A stretch of 64,000 bases of DNA from Gammaproteobacteria bacterium (GTDB lineage: Bacteria > Pseudomonadota > Gammaproteobacteria > SZUA-152), in the NCBI GenBank assembly GCA_021647505.1, contig JAKIUN010000008.1, positions 27,600 through 91,599 on the forward strand. The letters are read 5' to 3'. Positions 8,717 to 18,556 of the stretch are shown here, piece by piece (position 1 is the stretch's first letter; each line of letters starts with the position of its first letter). The notes beneath the pieces were generated by a model. The model saw nothing but the letters and a program-made list of their open reading frames with translations. It searched no databases and was not told where the DNA came from. Position numbers and translations under genes: made by a program.

Positions 8717-11173
8717 ATGTGTATTGTCTGGATTGGTCTGTTTGTTATCACCGTGGGTCTGGTGTTTTACCGGCGCTGGTCGTTGTTGTCCGGTTCGCTG
8801 CTACTGGCAGGATTGCTGATTGCCTGGGGTCTGTGGGGTGGCGCAGGCGCTGGGCCACAGGCGCTGGCCTGGCTGGTGTTTCTCGCCATCACGGTGCCGC
8901 TCAATGTCCCGTCCCTGCGCCGTGCCTGGCTGACAGATCGTCTGTTTAAACGTTTTAGTAAAATCATGCCCACGATGTCGGATACCGAGCGCGAAGCGCT
9001 GGAGGCCGGCAGTGTCTGGTGGGATGGCGACCTGTTTTCCGGCATGCCGAAATGGTCGCGGCTGATGGAGACCCCGCCACCGAAGCTGACGCCCGACGAA
9101 CGTGCCTTTCTTGATGGCCCGGTGGAAACCCTGTGCGGCATGATTGACGACTGGCATATCACCCAGGTCGACCGTGACTTGCCACCGGAGGTCTGGGACT
9201 ATCTCAAGACCGAGGGGTTTTTCGGCATGATCATTCCACGCCACTTCGGCGGCCTCGAGTTTTCCGCCCTAGCCCATTCCGCAGTGGTGATGAAAGTGGC
9301 CAGCCGTTCGATTACCGCAGCAGTGACGGTGATGGTTCCCAACTCCCTCGGCCCCGCTGAGCTATTGTTACGTTACGGTACCGACGAGCAAAAAAATCAC
9401 TATCTGCCGCGCCTGGCGACGGGTGAGGAGATCCCCTGTTTTGCTCTTACCTCGCCTGAAGCCGGTTCCGACGCGGCCGCCATGACCGACAGCGGTGTAG
9501 TTTGCCGCGCCGATTTCAACGGTGAGTCCGACGTGTTGGGCATTCGCCTCAACTGGGATAAGCGTTATATCACCCTCGGCCCGGTGGCCACGGTGCTGGG
9601 CCTGGCCTTTAAGCTGTTCGATCCCGATGGGCTGCTGGGTGATGAATTTGGCGGAAAGAAAAGTCTCGGTATCACCTGTGCCCTGATCCCCACCGATGTG
9701 CCAGGGGTGGAGATTGGCCTCCGTCATTTCCCCCTCAATCAGGCCTTCATGAACGGGCCGACCCGTGGCCACGATGTGTTTATCCCCATGGACTGGATCA
9801 TCGGTGGACAGTCACGCGCCGGGCAGGGCTGGCGTATGTTGATGGAATGTCTGGCCGCCGGACGCGCTATCTCGCTACCCGCCCTGTCCACCGGCGCCGG
9901 CAAACTCATGAGCCGCGCAACCGGCGCCTACGCCCGCGTGCGCAAGCAGTTCAAGACCCCCATTGGCCGCTTTGAGGGCGTGGAAGAGGCGCTGGCGCGC
10001 ATCGCTGGGCTGACCTACATGATGGACGCTGCGCGCACCCTCACCGCCGCTGCCGTAGATCAGGGTGAGAGCCCGTCGGTCATCTCGGCGGTGGTGAAAT
10101 ATCAGCTTACCGAGGCCATGCGTACAGTGGTCAATGACGCCATGGACGTGCAGGGCGGCAAGGGTATCTGCATGGGGCCGCGAAACTTTGCCGGGCGGGT
10201 CTACCAGGCCATCCCCATCAGCATCACCGTGGAGGGGGCGAACATCCTCACCCGCAGCCTGATTATCTTTGGTCAGGGTGCGGTGCGCTGTCACCCCTTC
10301 GTGCTGCGCGAAATGCAGGCCATCGCGGCCAAGGATGCCGAAGCCTTCGATTCGGCCTTTACCGGCCACGTCGGTTTCGCCATCTCCAACGCCGTGCGCA
10401 GTTTGTTCCTCGGCCTCAGCGGTGCACACCTCGCCTGCACGCCGCTGCATGGTGCTCTAAGTAGCCCGTCACGGCGTTACTTCCAGCAACTGACGCGCAT
10501 GAGCGCCGCCTTCGCCTTTGTCGCGGATGTCTCCATGCTGGTGCTGGGCGGTAGCCTCAAACGCCGCGAAAAACTCTCCGGTCGTCTTGCTGACGTATTG
10601 AGCTGGCTATATCTCGCCTCCGCCGCCCTCAAGCGTTACGAGGATCAGGGCCGCCCGGCGGAGGATTTGCCGTTATTGCAATGGGTGTGTGAACACGCCC
10701 TGTACGAAATTCAGCGGGGTCTCAGTGACCTGTGCAAAAACTTCCCAAATCGCCCGGCAGCCTGGTTGATGCGGCTCGTGGTATTCCCCCTCGGCCGCCC
10801 CTTTCATGGCCCCTCGGATCGCCTTGGACACCAGTGCGCCGACCTGTTGATGGCCCCTTCAGAGGCGCGTGACCGCCTCACCCGCGGCCTGTTTTCCCCG
10901 CAGGATACGCAGCATGCCATTGGTGTCCTGGAGCATGCACTGGTGGCCATAGTGGCCGTGGCGCCACTGGAAAAGCGTGTCCGCACGGCAGTGCGTAATG
11001 GTGAACTGGCGAGCGCGCCGGAGGCCGAACTGATGGCCGATGCGCATCGCTTGCGGGTCATCAATGACACGGAGTACGAACAATGGCAGGCTGCCGATTA
11101 TGCGCGTCGTGAGGCCATCGCCGTGGACGAATTCGAGAAAGAGTCGCTGGTATGCCGTGCGGAGAAATCGTAG
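8717..11173 (+). CDS. fadE: Acyl-CoA dehydrogenase FadE
   Basis: The protein has 818 residues, almost the length of E. coli FadE (814). An N-terminal hydrophobic region of two or three helices (residues 1-60) suggests membrane association, followed by the acyl-CoA dehydrogenase core with LTSPEAGSDAAAMTDSG and VQGGKGICMGP, then a C-terminal extension (DUF1974-like) characteristic of FadE. It carries out the first, FAD-dependent step of beta-oxidation, passing electrons to the quinone pool through electron transfer flavoprotein. CAGGAG lies seven bases before the ATG. Downstream are fadI, fadJ, an acyl-CoA synthetase and a thioesterase on the same strand, so a full beta-oxidation spiral is encoded here. 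Confidence 0.93.
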   Translation: MCIVWIGLFVITVGLVFYRRWSLLSGSLLLAGLLIAWGLWGGAGAGPQALAWLVFLAITVPLNVPSLRRAWLTDRLFKRFSKIMPTMSDTEREALEAGSVWWDGDLFSGMPKWSRLMETPPPKLTPDERAFLDGPVETLCGMIDDWHITQVDRDLPPEVWDYLKTEGFFGMIIPRHFGGLEFSALAHSAVVMKVASRSITAAVTVMVPNSLGPAELLLRYGTDEQKNHYLPRLATGEEIPCFALTSPEAGSDAAAMTDSGVVCRADFNGESDVLGIRLNWDKRYITLGPVATVLGLAFKLFDPDGLLGDEFGGKKSLGITCALIPTDVPGVEIGLRHFPLNQAFMNGPTRGHDVFIPMDWIIGGQSRAGQGWRMLMECLAAGRAISLPALSTGAGKLMSRATGAYARVRKQFKTPIGRFEGVEEALARIAGLTYMMDAARTLTAAAVDQGESPSVISAVVKYQLTEAMRTVVNDAMDVQGGKGICMGPRNFAGRVYQAIPISITVEGANILTRSLIIFGQGAVRCHPFVLREMQAIAAKDAEAFDSAFTGHVGFAISNAVRSLFLGLSGAHLACTPLHGALSSPSRRYFQQLTRMSAAFAFVADVSMLVLGGSLKRREKLSGRLADVLSWLYLASAALKRYEDQGRPAEDLPLLQWVCEHALYEIQRGLSDLCKNFPNRPAAWLMRLVVFPLGRPFHGPSDRLGHQCADLLMAPSEARDRLTRGLFSPQDTQHAIGVLEHALVAIVAVAPLEKRVRTAVRNGELASAPEAELMADAHRLRVINDTEYEQWQAADYARREAIAVDEFEKESLVCRAEKS

Positions 11174-11341
11174 AGGGGGCCATGCCCGCGATGGTGTGCA
11201 GGGAAAAGCGTTTCGCCACAGAGGTACGGAGAACACAGAGTAGAGCATATTTTCATGGATCTCTGTGGCCCCTGTGGTGAATCACTGTTTCGGGCGCAGA
11301 CCATTTGGAACTGTATTGTAGAGAAGAGAGAGGAAGCAGGC
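11174..11341. repeat. Fragments of two dispersed repeats between fadE and fadI
   Basis: Bases 11178-11195 (ggggccatgcccgcgatg) match the left arm of the hairpin element at 42876-43047. Next, 11211-11235 (gccacagaggtacggagaacacagag) pairs imperfectly with ctctgtggcccctgtggtga at 11261-11280. That second palindrome resembles the cacagagg-type sequences often seen around GxxExxY genes. No ORF is present. Confidence 0.5.
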
Positions 11342-12670
11342 ATGACGGACGATGAGAAAAAAAGCACACCTCCCCCCCAGTCACGCCGGGTGGTACATAC
11401 GGTGTATGTGGTGGATGGTGCACGCACGCCCTTTCTCAAGGCGCGTGGCAAGCCCGGCCCGTTCAGTGCCGCCAATCTGGCGGTGGGTGCGGGACGCCAT
11501 CTGCTGGCGCGACAGTCTTTTGAGCCGGGCGATATTGATGAGGTAATCCTTGGCTGCGTGATGCCGGGGCCGGATGAGGCCAATATCGCCCGGGTCGCCG
11601 CCCTGCGCCTCGGCATCCGCAAAGAAACACCGGCCTGGACGGTACAGCGCAACTGCGCCTCCGGCATGCAGGCGCTGGATAGCGCTGCGCAGAGCATCGC
11701 CCATGGCCGCGCCAACCTGGTACTGGCGGGCGGCGTGGAGGCCATGAGCCATGCCCCGGTGTTGCTGGCGGAGCCGATGGTGGCTTGGTTGGCGGCGTGG
11801 TACAAGGCGAAGGGCCTGGGAGCCCGGGCCAAGGTACTGCGCAGCCTGCGCCCGGCCTACCTGAAACCGGTCATTGCCCTGCTGCGAGGCCTCACTGACC
11901 CGGTGGTGGGCCTGTCCATGGGGCAGACGGCGGAGATCATCGCCCATCGCTTTGGTATTGAGCGTGAGCAGATGAACGCCTATGCCATGCGTTCCCATCA
12001 GCGTCTCGCGGCGGCACAGGATGCCGGCTACTTCAATGAAATCGAAACTCTTTACGACACCAGCGGACATTATTTCGACGCCGACGATGGCCTGCGCCAC
12101 GACACCAGCATGGCCAGTCTCGACAAACTGAGGCCGGTTTTTGACCGTCCCTTCGGTAATGTCACTGCGGGAAACAGTGCACAGGTGACCGACGGCGCGG
12201 CGATGCTGCTGTTGGCCTCCGAACAGGCGGTAAAAAAATGGCAACTGCCAGTGCTGGGGCGCATTGTCGACAGTCACTGGGCGGGGTTAGATCCGGCACA
12301 GATGGGACTGGGGCCGGTGCATGCCATGACGCCCCTGCTCAAACGCCACAAGCTGAAGCTCGACGATATCGACACCTGGGAGATCAATGAGGCCTTCGCC
12401 GCACAGGTGCTGGCCAATATCGAGGCGTGGAAGGATTACCACTACTGCCGTAACGAGTTGCACACGACCTTGGCCATGGGCGAGCTGGATCAGGAACGCC
12501 TCAATGTGGACGGCGGCGGTGTGAGCCTGGGGCATCCGGTGGGTGCCAGTGGAGCACGCATCGTGTTGCATCTGTTGCGTGTGCTGGAGCGTACGGGGGC
12601 GCGGCGCGGTATGGCCAGCCTGTGTATCGGCGGTGGCCAGGGCGGCGCCATGCTACTGGAACGGGAGTAA
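11342..12670 (+). CDS. fadI: Acetyl-CoA C-acyltransferase, FadI-type thiolase
   Basis: The protein has 442 residues and is a thiolase. The nucleophilic Cys lies in NCASGMQALD (about residue 103). The C-terminal catalytic His is in GGGVSLGHPVGASG and the second catalytic Cys in CIGGGQGGAM. The length and the extended sequence after WEINEAF fit the FadI (trifunctional beta subunit) class rather than the shorter FadA class. It performs the thiolytic last step of beta-oxidation, releasing acetyl-CoA. GAGGAAG lies upstream of the ATG at 11342; the frame continues upstream, but that start has no such site. It is four bases from fadJ, with which it should form a complex. Confidence 0.92.
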   Translation: MTDDEKKSTPPPQSRRVVHTVYVVDGARTPFLKARGKPGPFSAANLAVGAGRHLLARQSFEPGDIDEVILGCVMPGPDEANIARVAALRLGIRKETPAWTVQRNCASGMQALDSAAQSIAHGRANLVLAGGVEAMSHAPVLLAEPMVAWLAAWYKAKGLGARAKVLRSLRPAYLKPVIALLRGLTDPVVGLSMGQTAEIIAHRFGIEREQMNAYAMRSHQRLAAAQDAGYFNEIETLYDTSGHYFDADDGLRHDTSMASLDKLRPVFDRPFGNVTAGNSAQVTDGAAMLLLASEQAVKKWQLPVLGRIVDSHWAGLDPAQMGLGPVHAMTPLLKRHKLKLDDIDTWEINEAFAAQVLANIEAWKDYHYCRNELHTTLAMGELDQERLNVDGGGVSLGHPVGASGARIVLHLLRVLERTGARRGMASLCIGGGQGGAMLLERE

Positions 12671-12674
12671 GACA

Positions 12675-14717
12675 ATGACAGATAAAAGCAACAACTGGCA
12701 GCGGGAAACGGATGCCGAAGGCATCGTCTGGTTGACCATCGACCAGGCCGGGGCAAGTGCAAACACCCTCGGCCGGGAGCTTATGGAGGAGCTGAATGAC
12801 ATTCTTGGCGAGTTGGAGGCTCAGCGGCCAAAGGGATTGGTGATTCAGTCAGCCAAGGCAAATTTTATCGTCGGTGCAGATATTCGCGAATTCACCCACG
12901 TTAAAACCCCGGATCAGGCACGCGAACTGATCCGTCGCGGGCAGGCGGTGGTCAATCGACTCGAAGGCCTGCGTTGCCCGACGGTGGTGCTGATTAACGG
13001 TTTCTGTCTCGGCGGTGGGCTGGAGCTGGCGCTGGGCTGTGACTACCGCGTCGCCGACGACGCCGACAGTACGCGCCTGGGCCTGCCCGAAGTCCGTCTC
13101 GGTATTCATCCCGGCTTTGGCGGCGCGGCGCGTCTGCCACGGCTGGTGGGCGCCACTGCCGCTATGGACATGATGCTCACCGGCCGCAGCCTCAGCGCCC
13201 GTGCGGCGAAGAAGATCGGCCTGGTAGATCATGCCGTGCCGCAGCGCCACCTGCAACGCGCCGCGCGTGAACTGATCCGTACCCGGCCGAAAATAAAGCA
13301 GGCCAGCGGGTTGGCGGCGCTGGGTAATCACGCCCTGGTGCGGCCGCTGCTGGCACGGGTGCTGCGTAAAAAGATCACCGCCAAGGCACACCCGGAACAC
13401 TATCCTGCACCCTATGCGCTGATCGACCTGTGGCGCAAACATGGCACAGATAAACTCGCCGTGCTGCGTGCCGAGGAGCTCTCCGTCGCCCGTCTGGTGA
13501 CCGGTGACACGGCGCGCAATCTGGTACGGGTATTTTTTCTGCAAGAACGGCTCAAGTCACAGGGTGACAAAAAGGCCTTCACGCCGCAGCATATTCACGT
13601 CATCGGCGGTGGCGTGATGGGAGGTGATATTGCTGCCTGGTGTGCCCTGCGAGGCCTACAGGTGACGGTACAGGATCGCAATGATGGGCATCTGGCGCAG
13701 GTTGTGAAACGCGCTGCTAAACTGTATAAAAAGAAGCTCAAAAAGCCGCGCTTGGTTCAGCAGGCGCTGGATCGGCTGATGCCGGATAAGCAGGGTCAGG
13801 GGCTGGCGCAGGCCGATGTGGTGATCGAGGCCATTTTCGAGGACATTGAGGCGAAACAGAACCTTTATCGGGAAATAGAGCCCCACATGAAAGAAGGTGC
13901 GCTGTTGGCCACCAACACCTCCAGTATTCCATTACAGGTGCTGGGCGAGGTGCTGAGCGATCCAAACCGGCTGGTGGGCCTGCATTTCTTCAACCCGGTG
14001 GCGCAGATGCAGCTGGTGGAAATCGTCACGACGCCGGACACGCATCCCGATGCCGCAAAAAAGGCCGCAGCCTTCACCCGTCACATCGACCGTCTGCCGT
14101 TGCCGGTCAACTCCAGCCCCGGCTTCCTCGTCAATCGCGTGCTAATGCCCTATTTGCTGGAGGCGGTGACGCTGGAAGCCGAGGGGCTGGCGCCCAAGGT
14201 AATCGATGCCGAGGCACTGAAGTTCGGTATGCCCATGGGGCCAATCCTGTTGGCGGACACGGTCGGACTGGATATCTGCCTGTCGGTGGCAGAGATTTTG
14301 TCGAAGGAATTGGGCGTGGAAGTACCGAGTCGCCTGCGTGAGCTGGTGAAAGCCGGCCGTCTGGGGAAAAAGAGCGGGCATGGTTTTTATCGTTACGACA
14401 AACAGGGAAAACCCCTGGGCACGAAGGCCGGGCGCGGTGAATATTGTCCACCCGATACGCAGGATCGCCTGATTGCCCGCCTGCTGAACGAAGCCCTCGC
14501 TTGTTTGCGTGAAGGGGTGGTCAGCGATGCGAATCTGCTCGACGCGGGGATTATTTTCGGTACCGGTTTTGCGCCTTTCCGTGGTGGGCCACTGCATTAT
14601 ATCGAACAGGCTGGCCGGGATAAGCTGGCGAAAAAAATGGACGATTTGTACAAGAACTACGGCGAACGTTTTCCGGTGGATGAAAGTTGGCTGACATCGG
14701 AAAGGCGAAGTGAATGA
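12675..14717 (+). CDS. fadJ: FadJ-type enoyl-CoA hydratase/3-hydroxyacyl-CoA dehydrogenase
   Basis: The protein has 680 residues. The N-terminal crotonase domain (about 10-200) has IVGADIREF, the oxyanion-hole sequence NGFCLGGGLELAL, and the catalytic Glu region GLPEVRLGIHPGFGG. From about residue 305 the NAD-binding domain follows with VIGGGVMGGDIAAW, the HFFNPV motif with catalytic His, and two C-terminal dehydrogenase domains including SGHGFYRY. It hydrates trans-2-enoyl-CoA and oxidises the 3-hydroxyacyl product with NAD. The start is four bases after fadI, so the pair is co-translated. It is slightly shorter than E. coli FadJ (714). Confidence 0.92.
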   Translation: MTDKSNNWQRETDAEGIVWLTIDQAGASANTLGRELMEELNDILGELEAQRPKGLVIQSAKANFIVGADIREFTHVKTPDQARELIRRGQAVVNRLEGLRCPTVVLINGFCLGGGLELALGCDYRVADDADSTRLGLPEVRLGIHPGFGGAARLPRLVGATAAMDMMLTGRSLSARAAKKIGLVDHAVPQRHLQRAARELIRTRPKIKQASGLAALGNHALVRPLLARVLRKKITAKAHPEHYPAPYALIDLWRKHGTDKLAVLRAEELSVARLVTGDTARNLVRVFFLQERLKSQGDKKAFTPQHIHVIGGGVMGGDIAAWCALRGLQVTVQDRNDGHLAQVVKRAAKLYKKKLKKPRLVQQALDRLMPDKQGQGLAQADVVIEAIFEDIEAKQNLYREIEPHMKEGALLATNTSSIPLQVLGEVLSDPNRLVGLHFFNPVAQMQLVEIVTTPDTHPDAAKKAAAFTRHIDRLPLPVNSSPGFLVNRVLMPYLLEAVTLEAEGLAPKVIDAEALKFGMPMGPILLADTVGLDICLSVAEILSKELGVEVPSRLRELVKAGRLGKKSGHGFYRYDKQGKPLGTKAGRGEYCPPDTQDRLIARLLNEALACLREGVVSDANLLDAGIIFGTGFAPFRGGPLHYIEQAGRDKLAKKMDDLYKNYGERFPVDESWLTSERRSE

Positions 14718-14787
14718 CTTTGTGTCGATAACCGACTGTAGAAGCAGCTGGCCTGGTTAATGTTATATAACTATAAATGGTGCCCTC

Positions 14788-16584
14788 ATGCAACAAGCAA
14801 CTCTGGATGTGATTTCACTCGATACGGTTGGCGATTTGCACGGCCTGTTTCGTGAGCGTGTCTCACGTACGCCCACAGCCATTGCCTACCGCTATTTTGA
14901 TCAAACAGCGCAGCAGTGGATGTCGTTGAGCTGGGAGCAGGTCTATGCCCATATCAAGAAAATACAAGCGGCCTTGCAAAGTGAAGAATTGGCTGCCGGA
15001 GATCGCGTGGCGATCATGCTGCGCAACAGCCCGCAGTGGGTGATGTTCGAGCAGGCGGCGCTCAGCCTGGGTTTGGTGGTGGTGCCGCTGTATATCAATG
15101 ATCGGGCGGAGAATATTGCCTATGTACTGCAAAATGCCGGCGTAAAGATACTGCTCGTGGAAGGGCAGGAGGCGTTGGATCTACTCGAACCTATTGCGCC
15201 ACAGTTGCAGGGTCTGATCCGTCTGGTTACGGTACAGGCGTGTGAAGAGAATATTATTTATCCGCGCAAGGTATGTTTGCAGGAATGGGAGCAAGAGGAA
15301 ACAAATACCGACGGTGGTAATTTACAGTTGGCCGAGCCACAGCCTGGAGATCTCGCCACCATTGTCTACACCTCCGGTACCACCGGACGGCCCAAGGGCG
15401 TGATGCTCAGCCATCATAATATTCTCTCTAATGCCCATTCTGCATTGGCGTCCTTTCCGATATATCGCGAAGACCTGTTGCTGTCCTTCCTTCCGTTGTC
15501 GCATATGTTGGAACGGACATTGGGTTATTACATCCCGGTCATGTGTGGGTCAACGGTGGCCTATGCCCGTTCGGTGCAGGAGCTGGGTGAAGACCTGCTG
15601 AGCCAGAAACCGACCATTCTGATTTCTGTACCGCGCATCTACGAGCGGGTCTACAACAAAATACTCACCGGGCTGAAGGAAAAATCACCCTTTGCACAAA
15701 AACTGTTTCATGCAACCGTGGAAGCGGGCTGGCGACGATTTAAGGGTGGCAGTGGCGGCTTGGCCTGGCCGCTGTTGAAGCGACTGGTTGCGAATAAGGT
15801 GATGGCGAAGCTCGGCGGCCAGTTACGCTTGGCGATTTGTGGCGGCGCACCCTTGTCACCCAAGGTAGCGAAGACCTTTATCGGTCTGCAACTCAACCTT
15901 GTGCAGGGTTATGGCTTGACCGAGACCAGCCCGATGGTGTCCGGGAATCCCATCGATGACAATGAGCCGGCCAGCGTTGGCATTGCCTTCGAAGGTATCG
16001 AAGTCCGTATTGGCGAGAACGACGAACTGCTGGTGCGCGGCGAAGCGGTGATGCTCGGCTACTGGAACAACCCGGAGGCCACGCGTGAGATGATCGACGA
16101 TGAAGGCTGGCTGCACAGCGGTGACAAGGCGCGTATCGAAAACAAGCACATCTACATCACGGGCCGCCTCAAGGAAATTATTGTCCTATCTAACGGAGAA
16201 AAGGTGCCGCCGGCAGATATGGAAATGGCCATCGCACTGGATCCACTCATCGAACAAGTGCTGGTGGTGGGTGAAGGACGCCCCTACCTGACTGCACTGG
16301 TGGTGCTGGATGAGCACTGCTGGCAGGCCGAAGCAGAAAGGTTGGGCCTGAACCCTGCCGACCCCGAGTCACTGCAAAGCAAGGCTGCCAGAGAAATGGT
16401 TTGCGAGCACATCGTGCAGCGGCTGCACGATTTCCCCGGCTATGCAGTGATTCGTGATGTTTCTTTGCAGCTTGAGCCGTGGTCGATAGAAAACGAGACC
16501 ATGACGCCAACCCTGAAGCTGCGACGTACGGCTATTCTTGCCCGCAGTGCAGAGCGCATTGAGCAACTTTATTCGGGACACTGA
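14788..16584 (+). CDS. Long-chain acyl-CoA synthetase (AMP-forming)
   Basis: The protein has 598 residues and belongs to the adenylate-forming family. The P-loop-like motif is IVYTSGTTGRPKGVM (about residue 192) and A5 is GYGLTETSP. The adenylate-contact region is WLHSGDKA with GRLKEIIVLSNGEKV, whose late Lys/Glu pattern fits the FAA1-like long-chain group. It activates fatty acids to acyl-CoA with ATP, supplying the FadE/I/J spiral encoded upstream. It lies 70 bp after fadJ, and a thioesterase gene begins two bases after its stop. There is no transmembrane segment. It fills the FadD role here but is closer to the FAA1 subgroup, so no symbol is assigned. Confidence 0.88.
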   Translation: MQQATLDVISLDTVGDLHGLFRERVSRTPTAIAYRYFDQTAQQWMSLSWEQVYAHIKKIQAALQSEELAAGDRVAIMLRNSPQWVMFEQAALSLGLVVVPLYINDRAENIAYVLQNAGVKILLVEGQEALDLLEPIAPQLQGLIRLVTVQACEENIIYPRKVCLQEWEQEETNTDGGNLQLAEPQPGDLATIVYTSGTTGRPKGVMLSHHNILSNAHSALASFPIYREDLLLSFLPLSHMLERTLGYYIPVMCGSTVAYARSVQELGEDLLSQKPTILISVPRIYERVYNKILTGLKEKSPFAQKLFHATVEAGWRRFKGGSGGLAWPLLKRLVANKVMAKLGGQLRLAICGGAPLSPKVAKTFIGLQLNLVQGYGLTETSPMVSGNPIDDNEPASVGIAFEGIEVRIGENDELLVRGEAVMLGYWNNPEATREMIDDEGWLHSGDKARIENKHIYITGRLKEIIVLSNGEKVPPADMEMAIALDPLIEQVLVVGEGRPYLTALVVLDEHCWQAEAERLGLNPADPESLQSKAAREMVCEHIVQRLHDFPGYAVIRDVSLQLEPWSIENETMTPTLKLRRTAILARSAERIEQLYSGH

Positions 16585-16585
16585 C

Positions 16586-16981
16586 ATGTCTACACCCTGC
16601 AAGCTACCCGACGGCGAACCCACTACAAGAGTACCCGCCATGCCCACCGACACCAATGCCGGTGGCGACATTTTCGGCGGCTGGATCATGTCGCAAGTGG
16701 ATATTGCCGGTTCCATTGCCGCGATACGCCACGCCGGCAAGCGAGTAGTGACTGTGGCAGTCAATGCACTGTATTTCAAAAAACCGGTCTATGTCGGTGA
16801 TCTGCTGAGTTGTTATGCACACGTCGAACGTGTCGGCCGCACCTCGATCACGATTTCCGTCGAAGTTTATGTCGAGCGCTACCGCGAAGGCATCGAAGTG
16901 GTAAAAGTGACCGAGGCCACGCTGACCTATGTGGCGTTGGATAAAAAGGGCCGGCCCGCAGTATGTGATAGGAAGTCATGA
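16586..16981 (+). CDS. YciA-like acyl-CoA thioesterase (hotdog fold)
   Basis: The protein has 131 residues. The single hotdog domain carries the YciA/BACH signature MPTDTNAGGDIFGGW, with catalytic Asp in GGDIFGG, followed by KPVYVGDLL. YciA-type enzymes hydrolyse acyl-CoA to free acid and CoA and usually form hexamers. It starts two bases after the acyl-CoA synthetase stop, so it is certainly in that operon, and synthetase and thioesterase together can balance the acyl-CoA pool. The start at 16586 was chosen over 16538 because the longer version would lie inside the synthetase and lacks a family match. Confidence 0.85.
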   Translation: MSTPCKLPDGEPTTRVPAMPTDTNAGGDIFGGWIMSQVDIAGSIAAIRHAGKRVVTVAVNALYFKKPVYVGDLLSCYAHVERVGRTSITISVEVYVERYREGIEVVKVTEATLTYVALDKKGRPAVCDRKS

Positions 16982-17032
16982 AACAAGCCTTAGTTTTTGA
17001 CAGTGTTTTTCGCCATTGTAAGGGAGGCGGCT

Positions 17033-17464
17033 TTGGATCTTGAATGGCAATATTCACCGAAAGGCATTTGTTGGCAAGAGGTTTCTGATCTGTATAAAAA
17101 GACCCCGCTCGGAAACAAGCGGCCGGTAGATTTAGAGATGTCGTTTACAAACAGTATGTTTAGATGCTTTGTTTTTGAGCAAGGCAGGTTGATTGGCATC
17201 GGTCGAGCGCTGGCAGATGGCGTGGATTGCTCATATATCTGTGATGTCGCTGTGCTTCCAGAATACCAAGGTATCGGTATTGGCAAAAGCATCGTTTCCA
17301 GGCTTATAGCGTCATCCAAAGGCCACAAAAAAATCATCTTGTATGCATGTCCTGGCAAAGAACCCTTTTATAAAAGACTTGGTTTTAAACGTATGAGCAC
17401 GGCCATGGCTATCTTCGAAAATCAAAATCAAGCCATTGAGAGTGGATTTCTTAATGAAACGTAA
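17033..17464 (+). CDS. GNAT family N-acetyltransferase
   Basis: The protein has about 143 residues. The GNAT core is clear: ICDVAVLPEYQGIGIGKSIV is the acetyl-CoA-binding motif A, with the pyrophosphate loop QGIGIGKS, followed by CPGKEPFYKRLGF. The substrate is unknown. The start is uncertain: TTG at 17033 has AAGGGAGG six bases upstream and is preferred, while TTG at 16997 or GTG at 17003 are possible. The C-terminus overlaps the DUF3179 gene by 11 bases, suggesting coupling. Codon use is more AT-rich than in the fad genes, as expected at the edge of an accessory stretch. Confidence 0.7.
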   Translation: MDLEWQYSPKGICWQEVSDLYKKTPLGNKRPVDLEMSFTNSMFRCFVFEQGRLIGIGRALADGVDCSYICDVAVLPEYQGIGIGKSIVSRLIASSKGHKKIILYACPGKEPFYKRLGFKRMSTAMAIFENQNQAIESGFLNET

Positions 17465-18395
17465 CGACGGTTCCAGGCTGGCCACCCTTTTTGCTGTTAT
17501 CGTGTGCGTCTGTTTTTCTGCTTGGGTATCGGCGCAGGAAAAGAACGGTTTTGATCTTTCTGTCCTGTCCATTGATAAAGATGAAGTTCTTGCTGGTGGC
17601 CCGCCACGCGATGGTATCCCATCTATCGACCAGCCGAAATTCATCACCGCAAAGAAGGTGGATTATCTACACGATGACGACCTTGTCATCGGTCTGGTGC
17701 GCGGAGATGTGGCGCGTGCTTATCCGACACGAATTTTGGTGTGGCATGAAATCGTTAATGACGTAATCGATGGAGATGCCGTCGCCATCACTTATTGTCC
17801 GTTGTGCGGGACGGCGATGGTTTTCGCGCGCAAGATTAATGGCAAGGTTGTGAGCTTTGGCGTCTCGGGCCTTCTTTATCGCAGTGACGTGCTCATGTAT
17901 GACCGGGAAAGCGAATCGCTGTGGTCTCAGCTAGCGATGAAGGCCGTCAGTGGGTCTGCCGTTGATACGGAGCTGGTCTGGCTACCGAGTGAGCATATAA
18001 CCTGGAAGGCCTGGCGTGAAAAATATCCTCATGGAGAGGTACTTTCTACCGATACTGGCTACAAGCGAAATTACCAGGGTGAAGCATACGCTGCCTATTT
18101 TGCGTCTGAGGAGACGATGTTTCCGGTACCGCACACACGCAAGGAGTTATCGAATAAGACGTGGGTAGTTGGCATTCTCATTGATGGAAAGGCGAAGGCG
18201 TATCCCGTCGATGACTTACCCCCGAATCTGGCCATTGAGGATCAGCTGGGAAATCAGCAGTTGATCATCCGTTATGACGTCGACAAACGCTATCCGCAAA
18301 TCACTGACCACAAAGGCAAACCGATTCCTTCGGTAATGGTGTTCTGGTTTGCATGGCAGGCCTTTTATCCCAATACGGATTTATGGCGGCCATAG
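17454..18395 (+). CDS. DUF3179 domain-containing exported protein
   Basis: The protein has 313 residues. A signal peptide covers about residues 1-28 (hydrophobic ATLFAVIVCVCFSAWVSA). The DUF3179 core follows with ITYCPLCGTAMVF, conserved Cys pair CPLC, and later DTGYKRNYQGEAY. Function in the family is unknown; the Cys pair and an acidic cluster hint at metal or redox chemistry, which is inference. The ATG at 17454 lies within the end of the GNAT gene. Downstream is a repeat-rich region without intact genes, so it is the last gene of its transcript. Confidence 0.8.
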   Translation: MKRNDGSRLATLFAVIVCVCFSAWVSAQEKNGFDLSVLSIDKDEVLAGGPPRDGIPSIDQPKFITAKKVDYLHDDDLVIGLVRGDVARAYPTRILVWHEIVNDVIDGDAVAITYCPLCGTAMVFARKINGKVVSFGVSGLLYRSDVLMYDRESESLWSQLAMKAVSGSAVDTELVWLPSEHITWKAWREKYPHGEVLSTDTGYKRNYQGEAYAAYFASEETMFPVPHTRKELSNKTWVVGILIDGKAKAYPVDDLPPNLAIEDQLGNQQLIIRYDVDKRYPQITDHKGKPIPSVMVFWFAWQAFYPNTDLWRP

Positions 18396-18434
18396 GTTGG
18401 TAATTTGGAGGGCTGGTAGCCTGGGTTGAGCTAT

Positions 18435-18510
18435 GTAGGGTGGGCACGTTTTTTGTGCCCACGCCGTTGACGCATATTCCGCGTGGGCATGAAAAGCCTA
18501 CCCACCCTAC
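18435..18510. repeat. 76-bp GTAGGGTGGGCA hairpin repeat
   Basis: The outer arms gtagggtgggca and the closing cccaccctac are inverted, and an inner pair gtgggcacg/gtgcccac forms a second stem. The copy at 36271-36346 is the same length and differs at only four positions. A broken copy lies near 23237-23262. Between the copies this looks like a dispersed, possibly RAYT-mobilised palindromic family. Confidence 0.8.
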
Positions 18511-18556
18511 CAGGGTTTTGTTGGAAGTCCTCAGAAATTGAAGTGACAGCGTAGAA